Positions 42,298 through 50,920 of a stretch of 64,000 nt of DNA are shown here, piece by piece. How positions within the stretch are numbered: position 1 is the stretch's first letter; the number at the start of each line of letters is the position of its first letter. Made by a program: the position numbers and the translations under genes. The notes under the pieces are model-generated. The model did no database searches. It was not told the origin of the DNA and saw only the letters and a program-made list of their open reading frames with translations. Location: NCBI RefSeq assembly GCF_014656415.1, contig NZ_BNCJ01000019.1, forward strand, positions 18,468-82,467. Reading direction: 5' to 3'. Origin of the DNA: Seohaeicola zhoushanensis. Lineage in GTDB: Bacteria > Pseudomonadota > Alphaproteobacteria > Rhodobacterales > Rhodobacteraceae.

Positions 42298-42804
42298 TCA
42301 GAGCGGCATGTTGTCCGGACGGTGCGGATAGAAATAATCCGCCTCGGGCCGGACCGTGCCCTCGGCCCTGTGGAAGACCTCGAGGATCATCTTCAGCGGC
42401 CCCTCGCCGTCGACATAGGCGAACCGGGTCTGACCCCAGGTCCCCTCCATCAGCGGCGGAAGACCCCGCTGGCGGCACTGCTCCATCGTCGCCTCGAACC
42501 CGGCGTCCGAGGTCTGGACCAGGGCGTGATGCAGCCCCTCGCCCTTGCGGTCGAGGTGTTCGCGGTAGATGCTCGGCCCTTCCAGCGGCTGCACGACCTC
42601 CCACATGAACCCGTTGGTCCAGGCCAAGGCCAGCTTCATGCTGAAGGCCTCCTCGCGACCACGGATGCGCATGTCGGTCAGCGCGGGGGTCCAGACCGCC
42701 CAGGGCCCGATCCCCGCACTTTCCCAATAGCCGCGGATCGTCGCGTCCAGGTCCTCGACCACGACGCAGACCTGTTTGACGTTGGTGATCCAGGGCGCAT
42801 CCAT
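42298..42804 (-). CDS. VOC-family (glyoxalase-like) protein
   Basis: This 168-residue protein has the beta-alpha-beta-beta-beta pattern of the vicinal oxygen chelate fold: KQVCVVVEDLDATIRGYWES at the start and HHALVQTSDAGFEATMEQC in the second half, with candidate metal ligands at the histidine of LHHAL and a late Glu (LKMILEVFH). VOC proteins include dioxygenases, epimerases and lyases; the length suits a methylmalonyl-CoA-epimerase-like or lactoylglutathione-lyase-like enzyme, and no subclass can be fixed. It starts 9 bases after the TRAP 2 large permease stop and is the last gene of that minus-strand unit. Confidence 0.82.
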   Translation of the reverse strand: MDAPWITNVKQVCVVVEDLDATIRGYWESAGIGPWAVWTPALTDMRIRGREEAFSMKLALAWTNGFMWEVVQPLEGPSIYREHLDRKGEGLHHALVQTSDAGFEATMEQCRQRGLPPLMEGTWGQTRFAYVDGEGPLKMILEVFHRAEGTVRPEADYFYPHRPDNMPL

Positions 42805-42813
42805 GGTGGCCTC

Positions 42814-44121
42814 CTATTTCATGACGGTCGGGAGCCAGAGGATGATGTCGGGAAACGCGATCAGCAGGGCCACCACGATCAGATCGGCGACCAGGAACCA
42901 CAGGATCCCGTAGAAGATCTGCCCCGTGGTGACGAGGTCCCCGACCACGCTTTTTATGACGAAGACGTTCAGTCCGATCGGCGGAGTGATCATCCCGATC
43001 TCGAGGAACTTGGCCAGCAGGATCCCGAACCAGAGCAGGTCGATGTCCGCCGTCTTGAGCACCGGCAGCAGGATCGGCAGCGTCAGCAGCATCGCCCCGA
43101 TCGGTTCCAGGAACATGCCCAGCACAAGGTAGATGATGGCGATGCCGAGAAGCAGCAGCATCGGATCGGCGTTCATCGCATCCACGAAGCTGGCCAGATC
43201 GCGCCCCGCCCCGCTGATCGCCATGAACCGCGTCAGCATGTTCGCTCCGATGGCAATGATGAAGAGCGCCGCCGTGGTCTGAAGCGTCTCGACCACCGAA
43301 CTCCAGAAGCCCCGCAGGCTGAGCGAGCGTTTGATCAGCCCGACAAGGACCGCCAGCGCGGCCCCGGCCGCGCCGGCTTCGGTCGGGGTGAAGATGCCGA
43401 AGAACAGCCCGCCCAGAACGCCGGTCATGAGCAGCAGCACCGGCCAGGTGTCGAGCAGAGCGGAGAGCCGTTCGGCGGCGGTCGACCTTTCGTTCACCGG
43501 CGGCGCCAGGCCGGGGTTCATCTTGACCCGAACGACGATCATGACGCAGTAGCCCAGGGCCGTCAGCAGCCCCGCGCCGACCCCGCCCATGAACAGCGAC
43601 CCGACCGGAACCTGCGCGATGATGCCGTAGAGGATCAGCAGGATCGACGGCGGGATCAGCGCGCCGATGGTCCCCGCCGCAGCCACGGTGCCGGTGGCGA
43701 AGGCCGCGTCATAGCGCTGGCGCATCATCTCGGGCACGGCGATCCGGCCCATGGCGGCCGCGCAGGCGATCGAGGATCCGGTCACCGCCGCAAAGCCCGC
43801 CGCGCCGAAGACCGCGGCGATGGCCATGCCGCCGGGCAATCGCGACAGCCACAGCCGCGCCGCCTCGAACAGGCCCTTGGTCAGGCCGGCGTGGAAGCAG
43901 ACGAAGCCCATCATCAGGAACATCGGGATGGAGCTCATCTGCCAGGTGGCCGTGAAGTTCCACGGGATGATTCCGACGGCGCCCCAGGCGGCCTTGGGCC
44001 CGGTGATCATCCAGATCCCGCCAAAGGACACGCCGATCAGCGCCGGTCCGATCGGCACCCGCAGGGCAATCAGTGCCAGAAGGACAGCGATGCCCCAGTA
44101 TCCGATTTCTACGTTGCTCAC
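42814..44121 (-). CDS. TRAP transporter 2, large permease (DctM type)
   Basis: This 435-residue protein with about 12 hydrophobic segments is closely similar to the TRAP 1 large permease and has the same length. Shared family blocks are GAAGFAAVTGSSIACAAAMG, GTVAAAGTIGALIPPSILLI, FTPTEAGAAGAAL and MITPPIGLNVFVIKSVVGD. It lies 39 bases after the small permease and 9 bases before the VOC gene. Confidence 0.95.
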   Translation of the reverse strand: MSNVEIGYWGIAVLLALIALRVPIGPALIGVSFGGIWMITGPKAAWGAVGIIPWNFTATWQMSSIPMFLMMGFVCFHAGLTKGLFEAARLWLSRLPGGMAIAAVFGAAGFAAVTGSSIACAAAMGRIAVPEMMRQRYDAAFATGTVAAAGTIGALIPPSILLILYGIIAQVPVGSLFMGGVGAGLLTALGYCVMIVVRVKMNPGLAPPVNERSTAAERLSALLDTWPVLLLMTGVLGGLFFGIFTPTEAGAAGAALAVLVGLIKRSLSLRGFWSSVVETLQTTAALFIIAIGANMLTRFMAISGAGRDLASFVDAMNADPMLLLLGIAIIYLVLGMFLEPIGAMLLTLPILLPVLKTADIDLLWFGILLAKFLEIGMITPPIGLNVFVIKSVVGDLVTTGQIFYGILWFLVADLIVVALLIAFPDIILWLPTVMK

Positions 44122-44160
44122 GTGGCGTCCCTTCCGGATCTTCGTCCGGTCATGAATTGA

Positions 44161-44679
44161 TCAGAAAAACGGCTCGTCCAGCGACTGCGGCGGCCTGCGG
44201 GTCAGCGCGACCCAGATCTTCGCGACCAGCGTCAGCGCGATCAGCCCGCAGCCGAGCGGCAGCAGATAGCGCGCGGGCCAGGTCAGAAGCTTGGTGTTCT
44301 GTTCGATCTCGAACGACCCGACCTGTTGCGCCCGCCCGGCCTCGATCCAGCCCTGCCAGGCAAGTGCACTGAAGACGAGAAGGCAGAAGACCATGCCCGC
44401 GACGTTCAGCCCGCGCTGCGTCCGCATCGGCAGCGCCGCCGTCACCACCTCGACCGAGATCTGCCCGTTGCGCCGTTCGGCAAAGGCCAGCGGCAGGAAC
44501 GCGACGAGGATCATGTAATAATTCGACACGACCGTGATCGTGCCCGGCATCGGCACCTGGAAGATGTATTTCGCAACAACGTCGATGGCGATGTGCGTCA
44601 TCATCAGCACCAGCGCCAGACCCGCGACCAGCGTCGTCAGGTCGATCACGCGCCCAAGCAGCCGGAATGTCAGTCCCAT
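44161..44679 (-). CDS. TRAP transporter 2, small permease (DctQ type)
   Basis: This 172-residue protein has four predicted membrane helices (about 10-35, 48-66, 88-108, 133-155). The DctQ pattern is present in IAIDVVAKYIFQVPMPGTI and ERRNGQISVEVV. It is separated from the binding-protein gene by 69 bases holding a stem-loop, the same layout as in TRAP 1. Start chosen at the ATG that opens the first hydrophobic helix. Confidence 0.88.
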   Translation of the reverse strand: MGLTFRLLGRVIDLTTLVAGLALVLMMTHIAIDVVAKYIFQVPMPGTITVVSNYYMILVAFLPLAFAERRNGQISVEVVTAALPMRTQRGLNVAGMVFCLLVFSALAWQGWIEAGRAQQVGSFEIEQNTKLLTWPARYLLPLGCGLIALTLVAKIWVALTRRPPQSLDEPFF

Positions 44680-44711
44680 GTCCCGTCCTTCCCGATGTCC
44701 GAATGCGACAG

Positions 44712-44740
44712 GACCGGCGCACCGCGGAGGCGCGCCGGTC
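44712..44740 (-). other. Stem-loop after the TRAP 2 binding-protein gene
   Basis: GACCGGCGC (44712-44720) and GCGCCGGTC (44732-44740) form a perfect 9-bp stem with an 11-base loop. It starts 8 bases beyond the minus-strand binding-protein stop and ends about 32 bases before the small-permease start. No T-run. Confidence 0.65.
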
Positions 44741-44748
44741 GTCCGCGA

Positions 44749-45891
44749 TCACTGCATCGCGTAGGCTTCGGGATCGACCTTGGAATAGACCTCGGTCATC
44801 AGCAGCGCCTGGTAGGCGTCCATGCTGGTCGGATCGATGTCGGCAACCAGACCCTTCCACTTCTCGACCAGACCCTTCACGGTCTCGATCTTCGCGGCGG
44901 CATTCTCGACCCCGTAGAGCGAGGTGAACTGGTCGCGGATCGTGTCCAGGTCGGCCACGATGAAGTCCTGCGTGGCCTTCGACAGCTCCTCGCTGAGCTC
45001 GACGACGTTGACGCCCGCGGCCTTCACCTTCGGCTCGGCCTCGATGGAGGAGTTGTGGTAGATCACCGAGGTGCCCGCCGTCATCCGCGACCCGGCCTCG
45101 AGCATGATCTTGCGCTCTTCCGGGGTCATGCCGCGCCACAGATCGAGGTTGAGGTTCATCGACGCGGTTCCGGCAAAGACGCCGCCCGGCGCATTCACGG
45201 TCATGTCGGTCGCCACGTCGGCCAGCTGGAAGTTCATCACGTCCGGCATGGAGACCATGGTGCAGTCGACGACCTTCTGCGACAGCGCCTCGTACATCTC
45301 GGACCCGGGGATGGAGACCTTGGTGCCGCCGAAATGTTCGATCCAGCGCCCGAAGACCGAGGCACCCGAGCGGACCGACAGGCCCTTGAGGTCGGCGACG
45401 GTGTTCACCGGCTTGGTGCAGACCAGCGAATATTCGGTGCTGGCCCCGCTGGCGAGGAAGACCTGGTTCTGCGCGGTGTATTCCGCGACGCATTCGGGGC
45501 AGTTCAGCATCACGTATTCGGTGATCGCCGCCGCCATCACCAGCGCCGGCGCATCGGTGCCCGAGCTGACGAGAAGCGCCATGTCCGCCGCCATGTTGGT
45601 TTCCGAGAACTCGGCGGGGAAGTAGGGCGTCAGGACATAGCCCGCGTCGGTGATGCCGTCGCGGATGCCCGCCGGGGTTTCACCGAAGCTCAGCAGCGAC
45701 ATCGAGAAGACCTCGGCCTTGATCTCGCTGTTGGCGGCCAGCCATTCGGCGACCTTGGCATAGGCCTGCGGCGGCGCCGCGGACTCGGGGAAGCCCGAGC
45801 TGAACTTGAGCATCCGCTCTTCCGCGCCAAGCGATCCCGCCGCGGCGACACAGAGGCTGAGCGCCAGCGCGCCCGTAATCGTCGTCTTCAT
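44749..45891 (-). CDS. TRAP transporter 2, substrate-binding protein (DctP type)
   Basis: This 380-residue periplasmic protein has a signal peptide cut near residue 23 (SLGA). It aligns along its length with the TRAP 1 binding protein: LNCPEC, LVCTKP, ARSG/GASVFGRW and GSEMYEALSQKVVDCTM correspond, including all four cysteines. The SBP, small and large permease order and the hairpin are also the same, so the two systems arose by duplication and probably take up related acids. A candidate operator lies 128 bases upstream of the ATG. Confidence 0.92.
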   Translation of the reverse strand: MKTTITGALALSLCVAAAGSLGAEERMLKFSSGFPESAAPPQAYAKVAEWLAANSEIKAEVFSMSLLSFGETPAGIRDGITDAGYVLTPYFPAEFSETNMAADMALLVSSGTDAPALVMAAAITEYVMLNCPECVAEYTAQNQVFLASGASTEYSLVCTKPVNTVADLKGLSVRSGASVFGRWIEHFGGTKVSIPGSEMYEALSQKVVDCTMVSMPDVMNFQLADVATDMTVNAPGGVFAGTASMNLNLDLWRGMTPEERKIMLEAGSRMTAGTSVIYHNSSIEAEPKVKAAGVNVVELSEELSKATQDFIVADLDTIRDQFTSLYGVENAAAKIETVKGLVEKWKGLVADIDPTSMDAYQALLMTEVYSKVDPEAYAMQ

Positions 45892-46018
45892 GTCCTTCTC
45901 CCGTTGTTGCAGAGCCGGACGGACCGGAAAGACCGGTCCAAACCGGTCGTCGCCCTGTCCTCCGGATCATATCCTCCACAATGCGCTATGGACTGACAAT
46001 TTCCATTGCAGCACATTG

Positions 46019-46033
46019 GTCTGATAATTAGAT
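46019..46033. promoter_or_regulatory. Candidate operator ahead of the TRAP 2 unit
   Basis: GTCTGATAATTAGAT fits RTCWRAT-N-WTTWGAY, with 5 of 7 arm positions matching as a dyad. It lies between the SDR stop (46068) and the TRAP 2 binding-protein start (45891) and shares the flank ATTG with the site at 14078. Confidence 0.55.
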
Positions 46034-46067
46034 TACTTAGGGAAGCCTGTAAAGCACCTGCTTCGCG

Positions 46068-46865
46068 TCAGGCCGTGTCATACCCGGCGCGCGGCACCAG
46101 ACCCAGAAGGTTGCCCGCAAAGCCCCCGTCGATCCCCAGGTCGGCGCCGGTGACATAGCCCGCCTGGTCCGAGGCCAGGAACAGGACCGCCGACACGATG
46201 TCCTGCGGGTCTCCGATGCGGCGGGCAGGGATGGTGGCGCAGCGCGCTTCCATCACGCCCGGCTTGTCGTACATCGACTGCGAGAACGGGGTGAGGATCA
46301 TGCCCGGACTGACGCAGTTGCTGCGGATGCCGAACGGCCCCCATTCCACGGCCAGCTGCCGCGACAGCATCGCGACCCCGGCCTTGGCGACGGAATAGGC
46401 GCCGGTCTGCGGCGTGGGGTTGCGCGCGGCGATGGAGGCGTTGTGCACGATGCTCCCCCCGCCGTTCGCCTTCATCATCCGCCCGAAGGTCTGGGCGCAG
46501 ATGAAATAGCCGGTGAGGTTCACCGACAGCAGCGCCGACCAGTCGGCCATGGCCAGGTCCATCAGCCCGCCCGGCCGGATGATCGCGGCGTTGTTCACGA
46601 GGATGCGCACCGGCCCGTCCTCCGCCCCGATGGTATCCGCCGCCGCCTGCACGCTGTCGGGGTCCGAGACGTCGCAGTCCAGCACGCGACAGCTGCCGCC
46701 CGTGGCCGCGACCAGCCGGGCGGTCTCGGCCGCGCCGTCGGTTTCGCGGTCCAGCACGGTGACCTTCGCGCCCGCCTCGGCCAGGCCAAGCGCGATGGCC
46801 CGCCCGATGCCGCTTGCCCCGCCTGTCACGACGGCCACCCGGCCCGCCAGTCCGAAATCCGTCAT
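46068..46865 (-). CDS. SDR-family oxidoreductase
   Basis: This 265-residue short-chain dehydrogenase has TGGASGIG (14-21), NNAA (91-94), and catalytic Ser144, Tyr157 and Lys161 (YSVAK). The Asp in TVLDRE after strand 2 favours NAD. ATG 46865 is used; the 13-residue longer frame overlaps the upstream SDR stop region. It is the last gene of the seven-gene minus-strand unit that starts at 52268, 10 bases after another SDR. Substrate unknown. Confidence 0.9.
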   Translation of the reverse strand: MTDFGLAGRVAVVTGGASGIGRAIALGLAEAGAKVTVLDRETDGAAETARLVAATGGSCRVLDCDVSDPDSVQAAADTIGAEDGPVRILVNNAAIIRPGGLMDLAMADWSALLSVNLTGYFICAQTFGRMMKANGGGSIVHNASIAARNPTPQTGAYSVAKAGVAMLSRQLAVEWGPFGIRSNCVSPGMILTPFSQSMYDKPGVMEARCATIPARRIGDPQDIVSAVLFLASDQAGYVTGADLGIDGGFAGNLLGLVPRAGYDTA

Positions 46866-46875
46866 CGCTCCGCCC

Positions 46876-47649
46876 TCAGAACTTGCGCGCCCGCGGACCG
46901 GCAAGGCTGGCCCCGTCGATCTGGTACGTGCCGCCGTTGCAGAACCCGGCCTCGTCGCTCAGCAGGAACGACACCAGCGCCGCGACCTCCTCGGGCGTGC
47001 CGTAGCGCCCCGCCGGGATGCCTGCGGTGATGGTCTTGCGGCCACGCTCCAGATCGTCGGGCGAGAACTTCATCTCAAGCTCCCGGATCATCCGCGTGTC
47101 GATGGCGCCGGGATGGATCGTGTTGACCCGGACGTTGTGCCCCGCCCCTTCCAGCGCGGCGGTGCGCATCATGCCGATGACCGCGTGCTTGCTGGTGACG
47201 TAGGGCGCCAGTCCCGAGGACGCGCGCAGTCCCGCGGCCGAGGAGGTGATGACCACCGACCCGGCCTCCTGCGCCTTCATCAGCGGCATCACGCAGGCCA
47301 GCCCAATGAAGACCGACCGCACATTGACCTGCATGATGCGGTCGAAATCATCCAGCGCCTGATCCTCGATGGCGGTGACGCGGCCTTCCATCCCGGCGTT
47401 CAGGAAGGCACCGTCGATCCGGCCGAAGCGGCGGACCGCCTGGTCCACGGCGTCCCGCGTCGTCGCAGGTTCCACGATGTCGCCCGAGGCCGTGAGGACC
47501 TCCGTCTCCAGCGTGGCCGCCAGCGCCTCGACCGCCTCCTCCGTCTGGTCGAGCAGCACGAGCCGGGCGCCCTCCCCCGCCAGACGCCGCGCGGTGGCAG
47601 ACCCGATGCCCCCCGCCGCGCCGGTAATCAGGATCACCCTGTCCGTCAT
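46876..47649 (-). CDS. SDR-family oxidoreductase
   Basis: This 257-residue short-chain dehydrogenase has TGAAGGIG (9-16), LNAG (83-86), and catalytic Ser136 or 137, Tyr150 and Lys154 (YVTSK). LLDQTE after strand 2 points to NAD. The start at 47649 was set by the conserved N-terminus; the frame is open far upstream within the acyl-CoA dehydrogenase gene, which is coincidental. It lies 26 bases after that gene and 10 before the next SDR. Confidence 0.9.
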   Translation of the reverse strand: MTDRVILITGAAGGIGSATARRLAGEGARLVLLDQTEEAVEALAATLETEVLTASGDIVEPATTRDAVDQAVRRFGRIDGAFLNAGMEGRVTAIEDQALDDFDRIMQVNVRSVFIGLACVMPLMKAQEAGSVVITSSAAGLRASSGLAPYVTSKHAVIGMMRTAALEGAGHNVRVNTIHPGAIDTRMIRELEMKFSPDDLERGRKTITAGIPAGRYGTPEEVAALVSFLLSDEAGFCNGGTYQIDGASLAGPRARKF

Positions 47650-47675
47650 CGTCGCCTCTCCCCCCATGTCCGGTC

Positions 47676-48842
47676 TCAGTACGACTTGGGCATGCCCAGC
47701 ACCTTTTCCCCGATGAACGACAGGATCATCTGTTCGGTCACCGGCGCGATGCGCGGCAGCAAGGATTCGCGGAACAGCCGTTCGACCTGGTATTCCTTGG
47801 CGTAGCCCATGCCGCCATGGGCCAGCACCGCCTTGGTCGTGGCGTCGAAACCGGCGCGGGCGGACAGGAACTTGGCCGCGTTCGCCTCGGCCCCGCAGGG
47901 CTTGCCGGCGTCGTAGAGATAGGCGGCGCGCATGCACATCCAGTAGGCGGCCTCGAGCGCGGTCCAGGCCTCGGCCAGCGGATGCTGGATGCCCTGGTTC
48001 ATGCCGATCGGGCGGCCGAAGACGGTCCGGTCGACGGCGTATTTCGCGGCCCGGTTCAGTGCGTCCCGGCCGATCCCGACGGCTTCGATCCCGACCAGCA
48101 CGCGCTCGGGATTGAGACTGTCGAGAAGGTAGTGGAAGCCGCGCCCCTCCTCGCCCACGCGGTCCTCGTCGGGGATGTGCAGGTCCTCGATGAAGACGGC
48201 GTTGCTGTCGACGGCGGCGCGGCCCAGCTTCTTGATCCGCTTCACCTCGACCTTGGTGCGGTCGAGGTCGGTGTAGAACAGCGTCATGCCGTCGGTCGGC
48301 TTCTTGCACTCTTCCTTGGGGACGGTCCGGGTCAGCAGCAGGATCTTGTGCGCCTCCTGCCCGGTCGAGGTCCACATCTTGCGGCCGTTCACGACATAGC
48401 CGTCGTTGACCCGCCGCGCGAAGGTCTTGATCGAGGTCGTGTCGAGCCCGGCGTCGGGTTCCGTCACGCCGAAGCACGCTTTTTCCCGACCCTCGATCAG
48501 CGGGGTCAGCCAGCGCTTCTTCTGCTCCGGCGTGCCATGCACGACGATGGCGTGCGGCCCGAACAGGTTGATGTGCAGCGACGATGCCGCCGCCTGCCCG
48601 CCGCCCGAACTGGCCACCGCATGCATCATGATCGCCGCCTCGGTCACACCGAGGTTCGCGCCGCCCAGCTCCTCGGGCATGGTGATACCGAGCCAGCCGT
48701 TGTCGGCCATGGCGCGGTAGAACTCCTCGGGAAAGCGGGCCTCCTCGTCGGCCGTGGTCCAGTAGTGATCGTCGAAGTCGCGGCAGATGCGGGTGACGCT
48801 TTCGTGGATTTCCTTCTGGTCGTCGCTCAGGTCGATAATCAT
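47676..48842 (-). CDS. Acyl-CoA dehydrogenase
   Basis: This 388-residue FAD enzyme would introduce a 2,3 double bond into an acyl-CoA. Seen are ACFGVTEPDAGLDTTSIKT (122-140), the flavin-domain segment RTVFGRPIGMNQGIQHPLA, and the C-terminal HGGMGYAKEYQVERLFRE. The usual catalytic Glu of 'YEGT' near the end is absent (APVTEQM). Instead Glu246 in LNPERVLVG sits where isovaleryl- and long-chain-type enzymes hold their base. That suggests branched or bulky substrates (inference). It follows the MDR gene by 19 bases within the minus-strand unit. Confidence 0.92.
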   Translation of the reverse strand: MIIDLSDDQKEIHESVTRICRDFDDHYWTTADEEARFPEEFYRAMADNGWLGITMPEELGGANLGVTEAAIMMHAVASSGGGQAAASSLHINLFGPHAIVVHGTPEQKKRWLTPLIEGREKACFGVTEPDAGLDTTSIKTFARRVNDGYVVNGRKMWTSTGQEAHKILLLTRTVPKEECKKPTDGMTLFYTDLDRTKVEVKRIKKLGRAAVDSNAVFIEDLHIPDEDRVGEEGRGFHYLLDSLNPERVLVGIEAVGIGRDALNRAAKYAVDRTVFGRPIGMNQGIQHPLAEAWTALEAAYWMCMRAAYLYDAGKPCGAEANAAKFLSARAGFDATTKAVLAHGGMGYAKEYQVERLFRESLLPRIAPVTEQMILSFIGEKVLGMPKSY

Positions 48843-48861
48843 TCGGGGGCCTTTCCCGGCA

Positions 48862-49893
48862 TCAGCCGATATAGATGAGGGACTTGCCGCTGTTGCGGCC
48901 CGCATAGAGATCGGCGATCGCGCCCGGCGCCGTGTCGATCCCCTGTTTCATGTCCGTGGCGAAGGTCAGCCGGCCGTCCGCGTGCATCGCCGTAAGGTCG
49001 TCGCAGGCGCGGGCATAGGCGTTCAGGTGGTCGAAGATCACGAAACCGGACCAGATCAGCCGCCGCGTCATGATCTCGCGTTCGTTGCGCGGCCCCGTGG
49101 GCGGCGGCGACCAGACCTGATTGGCGGCGGTCCCGCATTGCACGATGCGCCCGCCGACCGCCATCTGCCGCAGCACGGTGTCAAGGATCGCGCCGCCGGT
49201 GTTGTCGAAATAGACGTTCACGCCACCCGGCGCGGCGCTGCGCACGGCGCTGTCCAGATCGGCGGTCTTGTAGTTGATCGCCACGTCATAGCCGAAGGTG
49301 TCGCGGCAGGTCGCGACCTTGTCGTCGCTGCCGGTCAGCCCGATCGTGCGGCAGCCCAGCCCCTTGCCGATCTGGCCGACGAAGCTGCCGACCGACCCGG
49401 CGGCGGTCGACACGACCAGGGTGTCGCCCTCGGCCGGACGGCCAAGGGTGGTGAGACCCAGATAGGCGGTGACCCCGTTGATGCCGCAGAGACTCGCGAA
49501 CGCCTCAAGCGGAAGGTCCTGCGTGCAGCGGTGCAGGACGGCGGACGGCGCGACGGCGGCATAGTCCTGCCACCCGAAGAAGCCGTAGACGAAGTCGCCC
49601 TCCGAGAACCCCTCCGCCCGCGACGCGATCACCTGCGCGACGGCCAGCGCACGCATCGGCCCGCCAAGCGGTACGGGTTCGGAATAGTTCGCAACGTCCG
49701 ACGCCCAGCCCCGCTGCGCCGGATCGACCGAGAGGTAGACGTTGCGCACGAGGATCTCCCCGTCGCTGGCCTCCGGCCGGGCAACCTCGTCGAGCGAGAA
49801 GTGCCCGGGCTGCGGCACGCCGGTCGGCCGCTCCGACAGGATGACCCTGCGGTTGCGGTCGGGACAGGAGAAATCGGGGACGTTGTGCGGCAC
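48862..49893 (-). CDS. NADP-dependent MDR oxidoreductase (CurA/PTGR-like)
   Basis: This 343-residue zinc-free medium-chain reductase belongs to the leukotriene B4 dehydrogenase/CurA group: RPTGVPQPGHFSLDE at the start, YLSVDPAQRGW, and the cofactor motif STAAGSVGSFVGQIGKGLG. These enzymes reduce the C=C of enones and enoyl compounds with NADPH. It starts 3 bases after the BKACE gene. Close co-expression with an acyl-CoA dehydrogenase and a lyase suggests saturation of an unsaturated intermediate (inference). Confidence 0.9.
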   Translation of the reverse strand: MPHNVPDFSCPDRNRRVILSERPTGVPQPGHFSLDEVARPEASDGEILVRNVYLSVDPAQRGWASDVANYSEPVPLGGPMRALAVAQVIASRAEGFSEGDFVYGFFGWQDYAAVAPSAVLHRCTQDLPLEAFASLCGINGVTAYLGLTTLGRPAEGDTLVVSTAAGSVGSFVGQIGKGLGCRTIGLTGSDDKVATCRDTFGYDVAINYKTADLDSAVRSAAPGGVNVYFDNTGGAILDTVLRQMAVGGRIVQCGTAANQVWSPPPTGPRNEREIMTRRLIWSGFVIFDHLNAYARACDDLTAMHADGRLTFATDMKQGIDTAPGAIADLYAGRNSGKSLIYIG

Positions 49894-49896
49894 CGG

Positions 49897-50826
49897 TCAG
49901 ATCCCCGTGTTCGCGGCACCCTTGGTGCCCAGCATCTTCCGCGCCTCGTCGGGGGTTGCGACGCGCAGGGACAGCTCTTCGAGGATGTGCTTGATCTTGG
50001 ATACCGCGGCGGCATTGTCCGGCGCCAGTTCGCCCTTGCCGAGATAGAGGTTGTCTTCGAGCCCGACACGGACGTTGCCACCCAGGATCGCGCCCATGGT
50101 GACGAAGGGAAACTGATGCCGCCCGGCGGCGAGGATCGACAGGTAGTAGTCGTCACCGAACAGCCGGTCCGCGGTGGATTTCATGTGCATCAGGTTCTCG
50201 GGCTCGGGCCCGATGCCGCCGAGGATGCCGAAGATCGACTGCACGAAGAACGGCGGCTTGATCATCCCCCGGTCCGCGAAATGCGCGAGGTTGTAGAGGT
50301 GGCCGACATCGTAGCATTCGAACTCGAACCGGGTGTCATGCTCGGTCAGATCGGTAAGCGCGCGCTCGATCTGCTTGAAGGTGTTGGACAGGATGAAGTC
50401 CGTCGTCATCTCGAGATAGGGCTGCTCCCAGTCATGCTCGAACCCGCCGCGCTTGGCCGCGCCCGAGATGTTGAAGTTGAACGACCCCATGTTCATCGAG
50501 GCGATCTCGGGCTTGAAATGGTTCGCGGCAGCCAGCCGCTGGTCCATCGTCATGCCCAGCCCCGCGCCGGTGGTGATGTTGATGATCGCGTCGGTGCCGT
50601 CCTTGATGACGGGCAGGAACTTTTCGTATTCCGCGATGTCCTGCGTGGGCCGGCCGGTCCCGGTCTCACGCGCGTGGAGGTGCAGGATCGAGGCGCCGGC
50701 CTCGGCCGCGCCGATCGCCTGCGCGGCGATGTCCTCTGCTGTCACAGGCAGGTGCGGCGACATGGACGGCGTGTGGATCGAGCCTGTGATGGCACAGGAT
50801 ATGATGACCTTCTCGGCGCGTTTCAT
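49897..50826 (-). CDS. BKACE-family beta-keto acid cleavage enzyme
   Basis: This 309-residue TIM-barrel enzyme matches the BKACE (DUF849) family, whose founder Kce condenses 3-keto-5-aminohexanoate with acetyl-CoA. In general a beta-keto acid plus acetyl-CoA gives acetoacetate plus a new acyl-CoA. The zinc ligands HLH (about H49 and H51) in ASILHLHARE and the Glu in RVGLEDNLYLG are present, as is SCAITGSIHTP. The keto acid used differs widely in the family. GGAGGAG-like bases precede the ATG, and the gap to the CitE-like gene holds a short tandem duplication. Confidence 0.92.
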   Translation of the reverse strand: MKRAEKVIISCAITGSIHTPSMSPHLPVTAEDIAAQAIGAAEAGASILHLHARETGTGRPTQDIAEYEKFLPVIKDGTDAIINITTGAGLGMTMDQRLAAANHFKPEIASMNMGSFNFNISGAAKRGGFEHDWEQPYLEMTTDFILSNTFKQIERALTDLTEHDTRFEFECYDVGHLYNLAHFADRGMIKPPFFVQSIFGILGGIGPEPENLMHMKSTADRLFGDDYYLSILAAGRHQFPFVTMGAILGGNVRVGLEDNLYLGKGELAPDNAAAVSKIKHILEELSLRVATPDEARKMLGTKGAANTGI

Positions 50827-50866
50827 TGGATACTCCTCCGTATGGACGCCGGCGGGCGGCGATGGC

Positions 50867-50920
50867 GTCGCGCGTCAAGCGCGCGCAAGACTGGTCGCGC
50901 GTCAGCCGCGTGCAAGAATG
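50867..50920. repeat. Imperfect 27-bp tandem duplication at the 3' end of the CitE-like gene
   Basis: Units 50867-50893 and 50894-50920 match at 23 of 27 positions (both begin GTCGCGCGTCA and share GCAAGA near the end). The second unit carries the last codons and stop of the CitE-like gene; the first lies just beyond the stop, so the gene end was duplicated outward. The reading frame is not affected. Confidence 0.75.
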
